A stretch of 64,000 nt of DNA from the NCBI GenBank assembly GCA_036758285.1, contig DAIOWV010000007.1, positions 1 through 64,000 of the forward strand, in the 5' to 3' direction. The position numbers and the translations under genes are program-made. The notes beneath the pieces were generated by a model. It was not told the DNA's origin. It ran no database searches and saw only the letters and a program-made list of their open reading frames with translations. Positions 53,603-63,216 of this stretch are shown in pieces; position 1 is the first letter of the stretch; every line of letters starts with the position of its first letter. The DNA comes from Taishania sp036758285. Lineage in GTDB: Bacteria; Bacteroidota; Bacteroidia; Flavobacteriales_D; Crocinitomicaceae.

Positions 53603-54769
53603 ATAATTATCATTTATGATTTTGTTTGCAATTTTATTACCAATTGCAAAACAGGCCTGTAATAGATAACCACCTGTTGGAGCGTCCCAGTCCAACATTT
53701 CTCCTGCACAAAAATGATTAGGATTTTTTTTCATTTCAAATGAATCGGTGATTTCTTGCATTGATATTCCTCCAACGGTCGAAATTGCTTCGTCAATAGG
53801 TTGAAGTGCTTCAATAGGTAATTCCAAATTCTGAATACTACTTAAAAACTTACTATTATCTAAAAATTCTGCTTTTGAAAGTTGATTTTTCAATAATTCT
53901 ATTGCGGATTTTGATAGTTTAATCTCTTTCAAAAAATCAGTTTTTGACCCTTTAAAAAAGGAAAACTTTTCATCTAATTTTTCTTTGGAAAAACTGGGTT
54001 TCAAATTTAAATAAAGACAACTTGCCCCTTGTCTAACTTTGTGACTTAATGCATATACTGGAGCACCTTCAAGTCCGTAGCTTGTTAATTCTATTTCTCC
54101 AAATAGCTTTGTGTCATCGATACATATTTCAGTGTTTTTTAAGACACCACCACCAAGTCCACCTTTCCATTCTGTTATAGAAATACCTGCATTACTTGAT
54201 TGAAAAGGAATAACATCAATATTCTTTTTTTGAAAAAGCTCTATCCAATTACCAGTAGAACCAGTTTTTTTCCACGATGCTCCACCAAGAGCGAAAACTA
54301 AATAATTATAGTCGTATTGTACCGCTTGTTCATTTTCAGTTAAAAAACTCACGTTTTCACCATCAAAATTAGATAATAAATGTTCCGTGAAAATTTCTAC
54401 TTTTTTACTTTTAAGAGCTCCTAACCAAGTATTTAATACAGTTATAGGTTTTGTTCCCTTTTTAGGAAAAATCTTTCCACTTGAACCCACAAAAGTTTCT
54501 ATTCCTATCTCTGATAACCATTCGATCGTTTGTTCATTCGAAAAATCACTAACTGCGTCTTTGATGAAAGAATGATTATATTTTTCTAAAAAAGTTGATT
54601 GATTTTCAGCATTTGACAAATTGAATCCACCATGGCCAGCAACTAAAAACTTTCTAGCCAATGCTTTATTAGAATCAAATAATTGTATTTGAAAATTATT
54701 AGTTTTTGAAAGCATATATGCTGTCATCAAACCTGCCGGTCCACCGCCAACAATAACAACTTTTTTCAT
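53594..54769 (-). CDS. HI0933/BaiN-family flavoprotein
   Basis: A 391-residue FAD protein with the dinucleotide motif VGGGPAG (residues 7-13) and the family sequence ALARKFLVAGHGGFNLSNAE. It ends with the second FAD motif FCAGEMLDWDAPTGGYLLQACF. The wording matches the TIGR03862 subgroup of the HI0933 family, whose physiological substrate is unknown. It is 3 bp downstream of the alpha/beta hydrolase gene, so co-transcribed. Its TGA stop lies inside the convergent terminator. Confidence 0.83.
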   Translation of the reverse strand: MKKVVIVGGGPAGLMTAYMLSKTNNFQIQLFDSNKALARKFLVAGHGGFNLSNAENQSTFLEKYNHSFIKDAVSDFSNEQTIEWLSEIGIETFVGSSGKIFPKKGTKPITVLNTWLGALKSKKVEIFTEHLLSNFDGENVSFLTENEQAVQYDYNYLVFALGGASWKKTGSTGNWIELFQKKNIDVIPFQSSNAGISITEWKGGLGGGVLKNTEICIDDTKLFGEIELTSYGLEGAPVYALSHKVRQGASCLYLNLKPSFSKEKLDEKFSFFKGSKTDFLKEIKLSKSAIELLKNQLSKAEFLDNSKFLSSIQNLELPIEALQPIDEAISTVGGISMQEITDSFEMKKNPNHFCAGEMLDWDAPTGGYLLQACFAIGNKIANKIINDNYLT

Positions 54770-54772
54770 ATT

Positions 54773-55540
54773 CTATCGAAGGCAAAAACCTAAAACAGCA
54801 TCTACAAATTCATCCGGTTGTTCTGCATGTACCCAATGACCTGCGTTTTCAATTGTAATTAATTCACTATCAGGAAAGGCAGATTCTAAATCAGTAATAT
54901 CATCATCAAGAATATAGTTTGACATTCCACCACGAATAAACAACGTATGTGTAAAACATTCGATTGTTGAATCCAAAGGTGCAAGAATGTTATCCATTTC
55001 TCGTTCTAAAACAGGAATATTCATCCTCCAAGCCATCTTACCTTTTTCGATCCAATAAATATTCTTCAAAAGAAACTGTTTTACTCCATCTGAGTCAATA
55101 TATTTAGATAAATGTGCTTCTGCTTCTGAACGGTTCTGAATCGCTGTTAAATCCAAAGAATTTAATCCTGCTAAAATTTGTTGGTGGTGAGGTGGGTATA
55201 ATTTAATTCCCATATCCACAACAATTAGCTTTTCTAATAATTCTGGATACAACTGAGCAAATTTCATTGAAACCTTTCCTCCCATTGAATGTCCAAGAAG
55301 AATAGTATCTTCCAATTTAAGGTCGTCAAACAATTCTTTTAGGTCAGCAGCCATTAATTCATAAGAAAATTCGTCAGACCAATCAGAATGCCCATGATTT
55401 CTCAAATCAACCATTATTACACGGAAATATTCAGACAACCTTTTCCCATGAGTTTGCCAATTATCTGAAAATCCAAACAATCCATGTAAAATCACAAAGG
55501 GTTTTCCTTCTCCTATTTCTCTATAGTGCAGTTTCATCAA
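54773..55540 (-). CDS. Alpha/beta-fold hydrolase (YbfF-like esterase)
   Basis: A 255-residue alpha/beta hydrolase with oxyanion region HGLFGFSDNW, nucleophile elbow GHSMGGK (Ser85), acid region near FIRGGMSNYI and the C-terminal histidine in NAGHWVHAEQP. This wording is close to YbfF-type acyl-CoA/ester hydrolases. Substrate unknown. It precedes the flavoprotein gene by 3 bp. Confidence 0.88.
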   Translation of the reverse strand: MMKLHYREIGEGKPFVILHGLFGFSDNWQTHGKRLSEYFRVIMVDLRNHGHSDWSDEFSYELMAADLKELFDDLKLEDTILLGHSMGGKVSMKFAQLYPELLEKLIVVDMGIKLYPPHHQQILAGLNSLDLTAIQNRSEAEAHLSKYIDSDGVKQFLLKNIYWIEKGKMAWRMNIPVLEREMDNILAPLDSTIECFTHTLFIRGGMSNYILDDDITDLESAFPDSELITIENAGHWVHAEQPDEFVDAVLGFCLR

Positions 55541-55602
55541 TATGAATTTGCCTCAAAGTTAAGGCTAATAAATTTTTAAATGAAATTTTAAGCAAGTCGG
55601 AA

Positions 55603-56985
55603 TTAAATCAATCCTTTAATTTCAGATATAATTTTTTCAGCTAATTGATTTGCTTTTACTTCGTTTTCACTTTCAGAATAAATTCGAATGATAGGCTCTG
55701 TATTACTTTTACGTAAATGAACCCATTCCTTTCCTATATAAATCTTAACACCATCTGTTGTATCAACTTCTTCATTCGCATATTTTTTAGCCATTGAAGT
55801 TAATATTGCATCAACATCTATTTCAGGAGTTAATTCAATTTTATTTTTAGAAATCGTATATTTTGGGTAACTATCTCTTAATTCCGAAACAGTACTTTTT
55901 TTATGCGCAAGATGACTCAAAAACAAGGCAATTCCAACTAATGCATCTCTACCATAATGTAACTCAGGATAAATAACACCACCGTTTCATTCACCCCCGA
56001 TAATTGCATTGGTATCCTTCATTGCTTTTACAACATTCACTTCACCAACTGCCGCAGCTGTATAAAGTTGCCCTCTATTTTCGGTCACATCTCTTAATGC
56101 ACGAGTAGATGATAAATTTGAAACAGTTGCTCCAGGTGTATGTGTTAACACATAATCAGCAACAGCAACTAACGTATATTCTTCTCCAAACATACTTCCA
56201 TCTTCGCAAACCATTGCTAATCTATCTACATCTGGATCTACAGTGATTCCCAAATCAGCACCAACTTCTTTAATCTTATCTGCAAGATCAGTTAAATGTT
56301 CAGGTAAAGGTTCTGGATTATGAGGGAAGTTTCCTGTAGGTTCACAGTATAATTTCGTTACATTCTTCACTCCTAATGCTTCTAACAAAGCTGGAACAAA
56401 AATTCCTCCAGTGGAATTTACAGCATCAACAACAATTGAGAAGTTTGCATCTTGAATAGCTTTTTGGTCAACCAAAGGTAAATTAAGAACTAAATCGATG
56501 TGTTTTTGAAGATAAGTATCATCAGTAGAGACTTGTCCTAAACTATCTACTTCAACAAAAGAAAAGGCATCATTTTCTGCAATTTCAAGCACTCGTTGAC
56601 CCTCATCACCAGAAATAAATTCACCTTTATTATTTAATAATTTTAGAGCATTCCATTGTTTAGGATTATGACTTGCAGTCAAAATAATCCCTCCATGTGC
56701 ATTTTCGATAGGCACAGCGACTTCAACTGTTGGAGTTGTTGACAATCCTAAATTTACAACATCAATACCTAATCCAACTAAAGTCGAAATTACTAAATCA
56801 GAAATCATTTGCCCTGAAATTCGAGCATCTCGACCGATAACAACTTTTAATTTTCCAGTGTGATTCTCTTTCAACCAAGTTCCATAGGCAGCAGCAAAAC
56901 GAACGGCATCAATCGGAGTTAATGCTTCTCCTACATTTCCGCCTATTGTACCTCTAATACCTGAAATGGATTTGATAAGTGTCAT
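55603..56985 (-). pseudogene. glmM: Phosphoglucosamine/phosphomannomutase (GlmM-like) with an internal TGA
   Basis: The whole 1383-bp region reads in one frame as a normal ~460-residue alpha-D-phosphohexomutase except for a TGA at 55989-55987 (codon 333). The first part has RGTIGG, the active-site phosphoserine S105 in TASHNPKQW, and the metal site DPDVDR. The stop falls in the sugar-binding loop, where the family has GGEGNGG; here it reads GGE-stop-NGG, so one base change (GGA to TGA) explains it. Downstream of it the family sequence continues (VIYPELHYGRDAL, and the phosphate-binding RKSNTEPIIRIYSES). Since GlmM is needed for cell-wall synthesis, a sequencing error is more likely than a real knock-out unless a second copy exists. 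Confidence 0.8.
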
Positions 56986-56991
56986 AGTTTA

Positions 56992-57486
56992 TTATTTTCT
57001 AAATGAACGGTATAAATCAATCATTTTCATGCATGCAATTGCACAATCTATTCCTTTATTACCATAAATCCCTCCAGATCGATCAATTGACTGCTGCATT
57101 GTATTGTCAGTCAAGACACAATAACTAACAGGTTTATTGTATTTCAACATTACATCTTTGATTCCAGATGTAGCACCTTCACAAACGAAGTCAAAATGAC
57201 GAGTTTCTCCTTGAATAACTACACCAATAGCAACAACGCCATCAACGTTTGTCATTTCACAGAAAAATTGCGATCCCAAAGGTAATTCGAAAGTTCCAGG
57301 AACAAATCGAACGACAATATTTTCCAATAAAACACCATTATCCAACAATGCTTGTTTTGCTCCTTCAAGCAAATTAAGTGTTATTGATTCATTCCATTCA
57401 GAAACAACAATGCCGATTTTATAATCGGCACCATTTGGAACAAAGTCCTTATTGTATTCTGACAAATTGCGATTAGCTGTTGCCAT
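56992..57486 (-). CDS. ribH: 6,7-dimethyl-8-ribityllumazine synthase
   Basis: Penultimate step of riboflavin synthesis. Family segments are IVVSEWNESITLNLLEGAK, RFVPGTFELPLGS, VDGVVAIGVVIQGETRHFDFVCEGAT (with the catalytic histidine in RHFDF) and PVSYCVLTDNTMQQSIDRSGG, ending in a basic tail. The 164-residue length is normal. It lies 6 bp from both neighbours (TPR gene upstream, mutase downstream), one operon. Confidence 0.96.
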   Translation of the reverse strand: MATANRNLSEYNKDFVPNGADYKIGIVVSEWNESITLNLLEGAKQALLDNGVLLENIVVRFVPGTFELPLGSQFFCEMTNVDGVVAIGVVIQGETRHFDFVCEGATSGIKDVMLKYNKPVSYCVLTDNTMQQSIDRSGGIYGNKGIDCAIACMKMIDLYRSFRK

Positions 57487-57492
57487 AATAGT

Positions 57493-58122
57493 TTATTTTT
57501 TTACTCTTGCGATGTATTTATCAATTGTTTTTGTACTTGCAAAAGTTGTATAATCATTTTGAATTTCTTCATACAACTTCAATGCTGCATCATAATCCTG
57601 TAATTCTTCAGCACATAATCCAGCTTTAAAAAGATACATTGGAGTAGTCCAATCATTCAAGTTTTTGTAAGCTGCATCTTTATACATTGCGGCTGCCTCT
57701 TTGTACTTTTTCAACTCACTGTAACAATCTCCTTGAAGACCAAGAGTTAAAGATGAAACATAAGTATCTTTAACCTTAACTTTTTCAAGTACTTCAATCG
57801 CTTTTTTGAATTCCCCCTTTTCCATGTATTGACGACCTAGTAAGAACTGAGCATTTTCACCACCTTTCAAACCGTCATACTTTTTAATTTGAGTATTCAA
57901 CTCTTGTATAGCCAAATCTGTTGAGTCTTGCTGAATTAAATTCATAGCATACCAATAAGAATCTTCCGATTTCTTTCCTTTTGGACCAGATACAAACTGA
58001 TTATAAAGTAAGTATCCAACAACACCAACAATAATTCCACCAACAGCAAATGTGATGGTTCTTAATGTTTTATTAGACTTAAATTGTCTTTTTATTTCTT
58101 CTGAACTTAAATTTTCTAACAT
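57493..58122 (-). CDS. Membrane-anchored TPR protein (YfgM-like)
   Basis: A 209-residue protein with an N-terminal cytoplasmic tail, one transmembrane segment (about 22-46; TFAVGGIIVGVVGYLLYNQF) and about four TPR-like repeats (SYWYAMNLIQQDS, AQFLLGRQYMEKGEFKKAIEVLE, QGDCYSELKKYKEAAAMY, KAGLCAEELQDYDAALKLYEEI). This is a YfgM/ancillary SecYEG-like layout, a role not proven here. First gene of the ribH operon. Confidence 0.8.
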   Translation of the reverse strand: MLENLSSEEIKRQFKSNKTLRTITFAVGGIIVGVVGYLLYNQFVSGPKGKKSEDSYWYAMNLIQQDSTDLAIQELNTQIKKYDGLKGGENAQFLLGRQYMEKGEFKKAIEVLEKVKVKDTYVSSLTLGLQGDCYSELKKYKEAAAMYKDAAYKNLNDWTTPMYLFKAGLCAEELQDYDAALKLYEEIQNDYTTFASTKTIDKYIARVKK

Positions 58123-58233
58123 TAATCGTCAATTTTCGAATTGCAAAAATAGTTTTTTTTTTCATTTAAGAGTAATTCTTTCATTTTTATCGCATATAAT
58201 TACAATAAATCAATGAAGTAACTACCTTATAAA

Positions 58234-59556
58234 TTAAGAAACTGGAATTAATTCATTGATTTTTTTCACTAATTCAATTCTTTTTGCCCAAATTTTATCA
58301 ATATCCATTGCTTTCATTTTACCTTTAATTTGAAAAGAACGAAGATTCCGAATCCACATGTAAGCGGCTAATCCAAACAAACCAATACATCCATAATATA
58401 CAAATCCCAACAAATAACTAGGGTAAATGAATTTATAAAAAAGAAAAATGAATGGTATATTCAATAAACCCATTGATATTTTTGCAGTTAACAATTTAAC
58501 TGAACTCCAAAAAACTCTTCGTCTAAATGTTTTTTCAACAAATCGTTTACATAAAACATACGGAATGGCACAATGAATAAAACCTAAAATTGCAAAAGGC
58601 CACATTGTAAGCATAAACAACAACTCTTTAAATCTTGAACCATTTCTTGTTTTTAACTCATAAACATATCTTTCATCTAGATGAAGTTTTTTTTGAAGTC
58701 CAAAATAAGATTCTAGTTCCTTTTTCAAATTCATCAATGGTTCGTTTTGTTCGTTTACGTTTTCATTAAACCATCTTGCCAATTTCTGAGAATATTTCCA
58801 ACGTTTTTCAAGAGAAATAGAATGGTCTGAACAAGTAGCATTCATTCCTTTTCTAGTTATTTTCATAACATTCTCATGAAAAGGAGCCATCTCTGCATTT
58901 TCAACATGTGTTAGTTGTGCAATAAGTCTTAACTCAATTTCTTTTGTTAAATCATTTATTACTTTATTTGGGTTTTCTAAAAAATCATTTTTATAATCAT
59001 TCAAACAAATTTTTTCAGAGGTAGAAATTAATACATCACTCCTCATTTCATTTGGATCAGAGTAATTACAACCTACAGCTGCGATATAAATCTTTTTTGA
59101 CCAATTAATTTCCTCTAAAGTTGTAAAACCGATTCGAACTGCACCTTTTTTTATTGGTTTTAATCGTCTAATAAATACATCATCAGTAAAACCTTCTCCA
59201 AAAATTAATAGATTTCGCCCAAATGATAAAATGCGAGCACATTTTTTAAAAACTTCTTCATTTTTATTCTTTGTATCCTCACCATCATGTTCCCTATAAA
59301 TCGGAAGCATATGAGAAGCCCATAAGATTGGTTTTGAAATAGGTGTAAAAACATCAGATCTAGTCATAAAAAAGACAAGTGGTCTTCTCAAACCAGCGGC
59401 AATAAATGGATCCATAAAAGAAGCTGCATGATTACTTACGTAAATTGTACGCCCAAAAAATTCTTTTGGGGAATTAACCAACTTTTGACGTGGATAATAA
59501 ATACGTGTAGTGTAAGGCAAAGTAATTTTCAGCATGAGATAGAAAAATCGCATCAT
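58234..59556 (-). CDS. PlsC-type glycerolphosphate acyltransferase family protein
   Basis: A 440-residue protein. An acyltransferase domain (about 35-215) has the catalytic SNHAASFMDP with H43 and D49 (spacing H-x5-D, as in GPAT-like members rather than H-x4-D), LVFFMTRSDVF, FGEGFTDDVFIRRLKPIKKGA. A charged middle part (about 215-320) is followed by three to four transmembrane segments (about 325-420). The family acylates glycerol-3-phosphate or lysophosphatidate; the acceptor is not decided. It stands alone between the TPR gene and htpX. Confidence 0.82.
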   Translation of the reverse strand: MMRFFYLMLKITLPYTTRIYYPRQKLVNSPKEFFGRTIYVSNHAASFMDPFIAAGLRRPLVFFMTRSDVFTPISKPILWASHMLPIYREHDGEDTKNKNEEVFKKCARILSFGRNLLIFGEGFTDDVFIRRLKPIKKGAVRIGFTTLEEINWSKKIYIAAVGCNYSDPNEMRSDVLISTSEKICLNDYKNDFLENPNKVINDLTKEIELRLIAQLTHVENAEMAPFHENVMKITRKGMNATCSDHSISLEKRWKYSQKLARWFNENVNEQNEPLMNLKKELESYFGLQKKLHLDERYVYELKTRNGSRFKELLFMLTMWPFAILGFIHCAIPYVLCKRFVEKTFRRRVFWSSVKLLTAKISMGLLNIPFIFLFYKFIYPSYLLGFVYYGCIGLFGLAAYMWIRNLRSFQIKGKMKAMDIDKIWAKRIELVKKINELIPVS

Positions 59557-59593
59557 GACATCTAACTTTTTAAAAATTTTACTTAAAATTTAA

Positions 59594-60526
59594 TCACAGT
59601 TGTTCTAAAACCTTGATTCTTTTTTCAATTGGTGGATGTGTAGCAAAAATATTCGAAATTGAAGAAAAGAAACTATTTGATTTTTCTTCTCCATTATCAA
59701 TAAACAATTCTTTTACTTCATTATTTGTGGTATCCAATTTAGAATTACCAGAAACTTTTCGAAGGGCATTTGCCATCGCAGGAGCATTTCGAGTCATCTC
59801 AACAGCACCTGCATCAGCCATGTACTCACGACTTCTTGATAAAGCAAATTTAAAAATCATTGATAAAAAATATAGTACAATAGCAACAACCAGAATAATA
59901 ATCAAAGCTGCCCCACCACTATCTTTATCATTTTTTCTACGATTATTACCTCCGTATAAAAAAGTCCTGAATACAACATCTACAATAACTCCAAAAATTC
60001 CAACAAAAACAATAGTTACAATCAACAATCTCACATCTTTATTTCGAATATGCATTAATTCGTGAGCAATAACTCCTTCTAGCTCGTCATCCGTCAAGGA
60101 ATTAATCAAGCCTCTAGTCAATGTAACAGAAAAAGTACTATCATTAATCCCAGAAGCATAAGCATTGAGAGCATGCGATTCAATAATAAATAGTTTTGGC
60201 ATTTTCATACCAACAGTCATGCACAAATTTTCGGTAAGATTATATACTCGCATGTTATCCTTTCTCTCTAATGGAACAGAATGAGTTGCCATTTGGATCA
60301 TTTTGGAATGAAAGAAGAAAGCAATAACAAACCATACACCAACTACAACACATACAATCGGCACAACAGATACAAACAAACTGTTTGAGAGTTCTATATC
60401 TTGATTAGAAATAAAATATATAGCAACATAAACCCCTACTAAAATTAATAGGGGAAATGCTAACAATAACAATATAGATTTTTGATTATTTTTCGCAATT
60501 TGAGAATGTAACCCAACGTACTTCAT
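59594..60526 (-). CDS. htpX: M48-family membrane metalloprotease (HtpX-like)
   Basis: A 310-residue integral-membrane zinc protease. Two N-terminal transmembrane segments (about 18-40 and 50-72) precede the zinc motif AHELMH (H155, E156, H159). Two more (about 165-190 and 205-225) follow, with the third ligand in SREYMADAGAVEM. It lies 9 bp after lemA, a pairing that recurs across bacteria, and is expected to degrade membrane proteins. Confidence 0.9.
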   Translation of the reverse strand: MKYVGLHSQIAKNNQKSILLLLAFPLLILVGVYVAIYFISNQDIELSNSLFVSVVPIVCVVVGVWFVIAFFFHSKMIQMATHSVPLERKDNMRVYNLTENLCMTVGMKMPKLFIIESHALNAYASGINDSTFSVTLTRGLINSLTDDELEGVIAHELMHIRNKDVRLLIVTIVFVGIFGVIVDVVFRTFLYGGNNRRKNDKDSGGAALIIILVVAIVLYFLSMIFKFALSRSREYMADAGAVEMTRNAPAMANALRKVSGNSKLDTTNNEVKELFIDNGEEKSNSFFSSISNIFATHPPIEKRIKVLEQL

Positions 60527-60535
60527 TCTAAAACA

Positions 60536-61099
60536 TTAAAATTTAATTTCCGGCGCTTTATCTAGTTGTTGACGTTGTTCATGTCCTAAATCAAAGAAAG
60601 GTTGAACAGTCATTTTCTTAAATCCTGCAACGATATTTGAAGGGATTGATTCAATAGCAGTATTTAATTCTTTTGTAGCAGAATTAAAAAATCTTCTAAC
60701 TGCAGCTAATTTATTTTCGATATCTGAAACTTCCGTTTGCAATTGCAAGAAATTTGAACTTGCTTTTAAATCCGGATAAGCTTCAACTGAAATATTAAAA
60801 GCTCCCATAGCTGATCCTAATTCTTTCTCTGCCTCGATTTTAGAATTAACATCTGTTGCATTCATCGCTTTTGAACGTGCCTCTGTAATTCTAGTCAATA
60901 CACCACTTTCGTGATCCATATAACCTTTTACTGCTCCAATTAATTGAGGAATTAAGTCATGTCGTTGTTTTAACTGAACATCAATATCAGCAAAAGCATT
61001 TTCTCTATTATTCTTAAGAGCTACTAATTTATTATTTGTTGAGATATACCAAATAACTAATATTACAATAACACCAATAGTAATTAAAAGTCCTGTCAT
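60536..61099 (-). CDS. lemA: LemA family protein
   Basis: A 187-residue protein with one N-terminal transmembrane segment (LLITIGVIVILVIWYI) and a LemA helical bundle (NNKLVALKNNRENAFADIDVQLKQRHDLIPQLI, AVRRFFNSATKELN). LemA proteins have an extracytoplasmic coiled bundle of unknown function and sit next to HtpX or TPM proteins, as here. Confidence 0.93.
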   Translation of the reverse strand: MTGLLITIGVIVILVIWYISTNNKLVALKNNRENAFADIDVQLKQRHDLIPQLIGAVKGYMDHESGVLTRITEARSKAMNATDVNSKIEAEKELGSAMGAFNISVEAYPDLKASSNFLQLQTEVSDIENKLAAVRRFFNSATKELNTAIESIPSNIVAGFKKMTVQPFFDLGHEQRQQLDKAPEIKF

Positions 61100-61163
61100 T
61101 TTGTTTAATTTAATAATTTAGAAGTAAAAATAGTGTTTTATATTAAATTCTTATTGATTCGAC

Positions 61164-61187
61164 ATAAAAAAAGCCCTCAAAGGGCTT
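61164..61187 (-). terminator. Terminator after the HIT gene
   Basis: On the minus strand, a 7-bp stem (AAGCCCT/AGGGCTT, 3-nt loop, 61171-61187) is followed by seven U. It ends the greA-HIT unit. Confidence 0.75.
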
Positions 61188-61191
61188 AAAA

Positions 61192-61581
61192 TCATGAACG
61201 AATAATTGCATTTGCAATCTCTTCTAATTCGCTTTTATCGAGGTTTAACTTTGGATTAGAAAAACTCATATCACTTATTTCATTGATTGGAATTAAATGA
61301 ATATGTGCATGAGGTACTTCAAGTCCAACAACTGACATCCCAACTTTTTTACAAGGAAAAGCTGTTTTAATTTTTGATGACACCATTTTTGAAAAAACAA
61401 TCATTTCTGAAAGTAATTCATCATCGATATCAAAGAAATAATCAACTTCAATTTTAGGTATAACCAAAACATGACCTTTCTTTAAAGGGAAAGCATCAAG
61501 AAATGCTAAAAATTTATCATTTTCAGCAACAATATGAGACGGAATTTCTTTATTGATTATTTTAGAAAAAATAGTACTCAT
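61192..61581 (-). CDS. HIT family nucleotide hydrolase
   Basis: A 129-residue histidine-triad protein with HAHIHL (H91, H93, H95) as the nucleotide-binding triad, preceded by KKGHVLVIPK and IFSKIINKEIPSHIVAEND. The family (Hint/HinT) hydrolyses adenosine phosphoramidates or related nucleotides. Its ATG shares one base with the stop of greA (TAATG), indicating translational coupling. Confidence 0.93.
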   Translation of the reverse strand: MSTIFSKIINKEIPSHIVAENDKFLAFLDAFPLKKGHVLVIPKIEVDYFFDIDDELLSEMIVFSKMVSSKIKTAFPCKKVGMSVVGLEVPHAHIHLIPINEISDMSFSNPKLNLDKSELEEIANAIIRS

Positions 61582-62054
61582 TATCTTTTAATATCAATTA
61601 TTTCAAACTTAACAATTCCATTTGGAGTTTGCACATCAGCGATTTCACCTACAGACTTCCCTAATAAACCTTTACCAATAGGTGATTCTATTGATATTTT
61701 TTTTGCTTTTAAATCAGCTTCATTTTCCGCAACTAAAGTATATACCATTTGCATCCCATTGGCAACATTTTTAATCGTTACAATAGACAAAATATAAACT
61801 TTAGATGTATCAATATTTGAATCATCAATTAATCTAGCATTACTTACTATCTCCTCTAATTTTGCAATCTTCATCTCTAGTATACCTTGAGCTTCTTTAG
61901 CAGCATCATATTCGGCATTTTCTGAAAGATCTCCTTTATCTCTTGCTTCAGCAATTTGATTTGAAATAGAAGGACGCTGAACTGTTTTCATTTCATGCAA
62001 TTCTTCCTTCAATTTTTGCAACCCTTCCTCTGTGTAATAATTAATTTGTGACAT
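61581..62054 (-). CDS. greA: Transcription elongation factor GreA
   Basis: The start at 62054 (MSQINYYTEEGLQKLK) gives 157 residues, the usual length; upstream codons in the frame lie in the terminator of the preceding gene. The N-terminal coiled coil (about 10-75) has RPSISNQIAEARDKGDLSENAEYDAAKE with the acidic tip. The C-terminal FKBP-like domain has YTLVAENEADLKAKKISIESPIGKGLLGKSVGE. GreA rescues backtracked RNA polymerase by transcript cleavage. Confidence 0.95.
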   Translation of the reverse strand: MSQINYYTEEGLQKLKEELHEMKTVQRPSISNQIAEARDKGDLSENAEYDAAKEAQGILEMKIAKLEEIVSNARLIDDSNIDTSKVYILSIVTIKNVANGMQMVYTLVAENEADLKAKKISIESPIGKGLLGKSVGEIADVQTPNGIVKFEIIDIKR

Positions 62055-62070
62055 AACTGAATTATTTAAC

Positions 62071-62105
62071 ATAAAAACAAGAGAGTCCAAAATTGGACTC
62101 TCTTG
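62071..62105 (-). terminator. Terminator after the PorV-like gene
   Basis: On the minus strand, CAAGAGAGTCCAA pairs with TTGGACTCTCTTG (62078-62105) and is followed by TTTTTAT. It separates the PorV-like gene from greA. Confidence 0.85.
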
Positions 62106-62130
62106 CATATAACAAATATAATAAAATTTT

Positions 62131-63202
62131 CTACTTCAAGCTAATTGTAGCCCCTACTGTATGAATAATTCCAAATTGACCTGCAAAACGAGTAGTATAC
62201 TCAATTCCTAAGGCACTTTTCTTTTCACCAACAAGTGCATCAATTGAAAAACCAGCTGTTGGTCCAACTAAAGCATTTGCTCTATTTTCTAAACTCATAA
62301 CTCCTCTTTCATATACATACCCTCCTCTAATGTTGAAAGCAACTTTTTCAGTTGAGAATCCGTAATCAAGACCTAATCTGAATTGGTCGTATGAAAAAGA
62401 ATTAGCAGTAAATCCTAAACCTAAAATCAATCGATTTTTTTCATCAAATATAAAATCGTAAGAACCACCAATTGATAATAAAGAAGGCATTTCAAATGTA
62501 GCAGCACGTTGCTCTAATGATCCAACTTGAAGTCAAATATTGAACTTGATTGTTAAGTCCATCACCTTTGTACTTCATAACTGGTCCAACATTTTTCAAT
62601 GCAATACCAAATTTCAATTGTTCCTGTTCACCAGAAACATAGCGGATACCTGCATCAATAGCAACACCTGAAGTTCTCATGTTAGAAATATTTTCAGAAA
62701 TTACTTTAAAATTAATACCTCCTGAAATAGATGCTGAGAATGTATGTGCATAACCTACATTAAAAATGTTTGCTCTTGGAGAAAAAGTACCAATACCACC
62801 CTCAGGATTTTGAACAGTTGTAATCATGATATCACCGTAGTTCATAGACTGAACACTTACACCAATAACACCTGTTTCACTAACTCTTTGGGCAATACCT
62901 GCACTGTTTAAAGAAATACCAGTCATAGAACCCATCCAGTTTGTATAATTAAACTTAATTTGAGTCTTATTTGTATTTGCTAAACCAGCAATATTTGTAA
63001 AAGTCGCTTCAAGTCCGTTTGTGAACGCAATACCAACATCACCCATTGCAGAACTACGTGCCCATGGATTAATTAATAAATGTGCTGCACCAGCTTGACC
63101 TACACGATCTTCATTTCCCGCATTAACTGTGAAGCTACCAATCATAGCTCCACAAATTAATACTGCTTTAATATTTAAAATTGAACGTTTCATTTTCTTC
63201 AA
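62131..63202 (-). pseudogene. PorV/PorQ-family outer-membrane protein, frameshifted
   Basis: Two adjoining frames (62492-63202 and 62131-62490) form one ~356-residue protein if a base is removed near 62524: the reading then goes through QVQYLTSSGSLEQRAATFEMPSLLSIGG. The signal peptide lies within MKKMKRSILNIKAVLICGAMIGSFTVNAG. The family start is LLINPWARSSAMGDVGIAFTNG and NIAGLANTNKTQ, then barrel strands to the C-terminus HTVGATISLK. PorV-type proteins escort T9SS cargo. The upstream neighbour (minus strand, 14 bp away) is a large secreted protein with a C-terminal domain. As no repeat explains the shift, it is a real mutation or a base-calling error. Confidence 0.75.
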
Positions 63203-63216
63203 TTACTAATAATTAA

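Noticed and set aside
55987..55989. TGA as selenocysteine or as recoded glycine (as in some candidate phyla)
   Set aside because: The family has glycine here, not cysteine, no SECIS-like context was seen, and other genes in the window use TGA as a normal stop (for example at 12021-12023 and 53594-53596).
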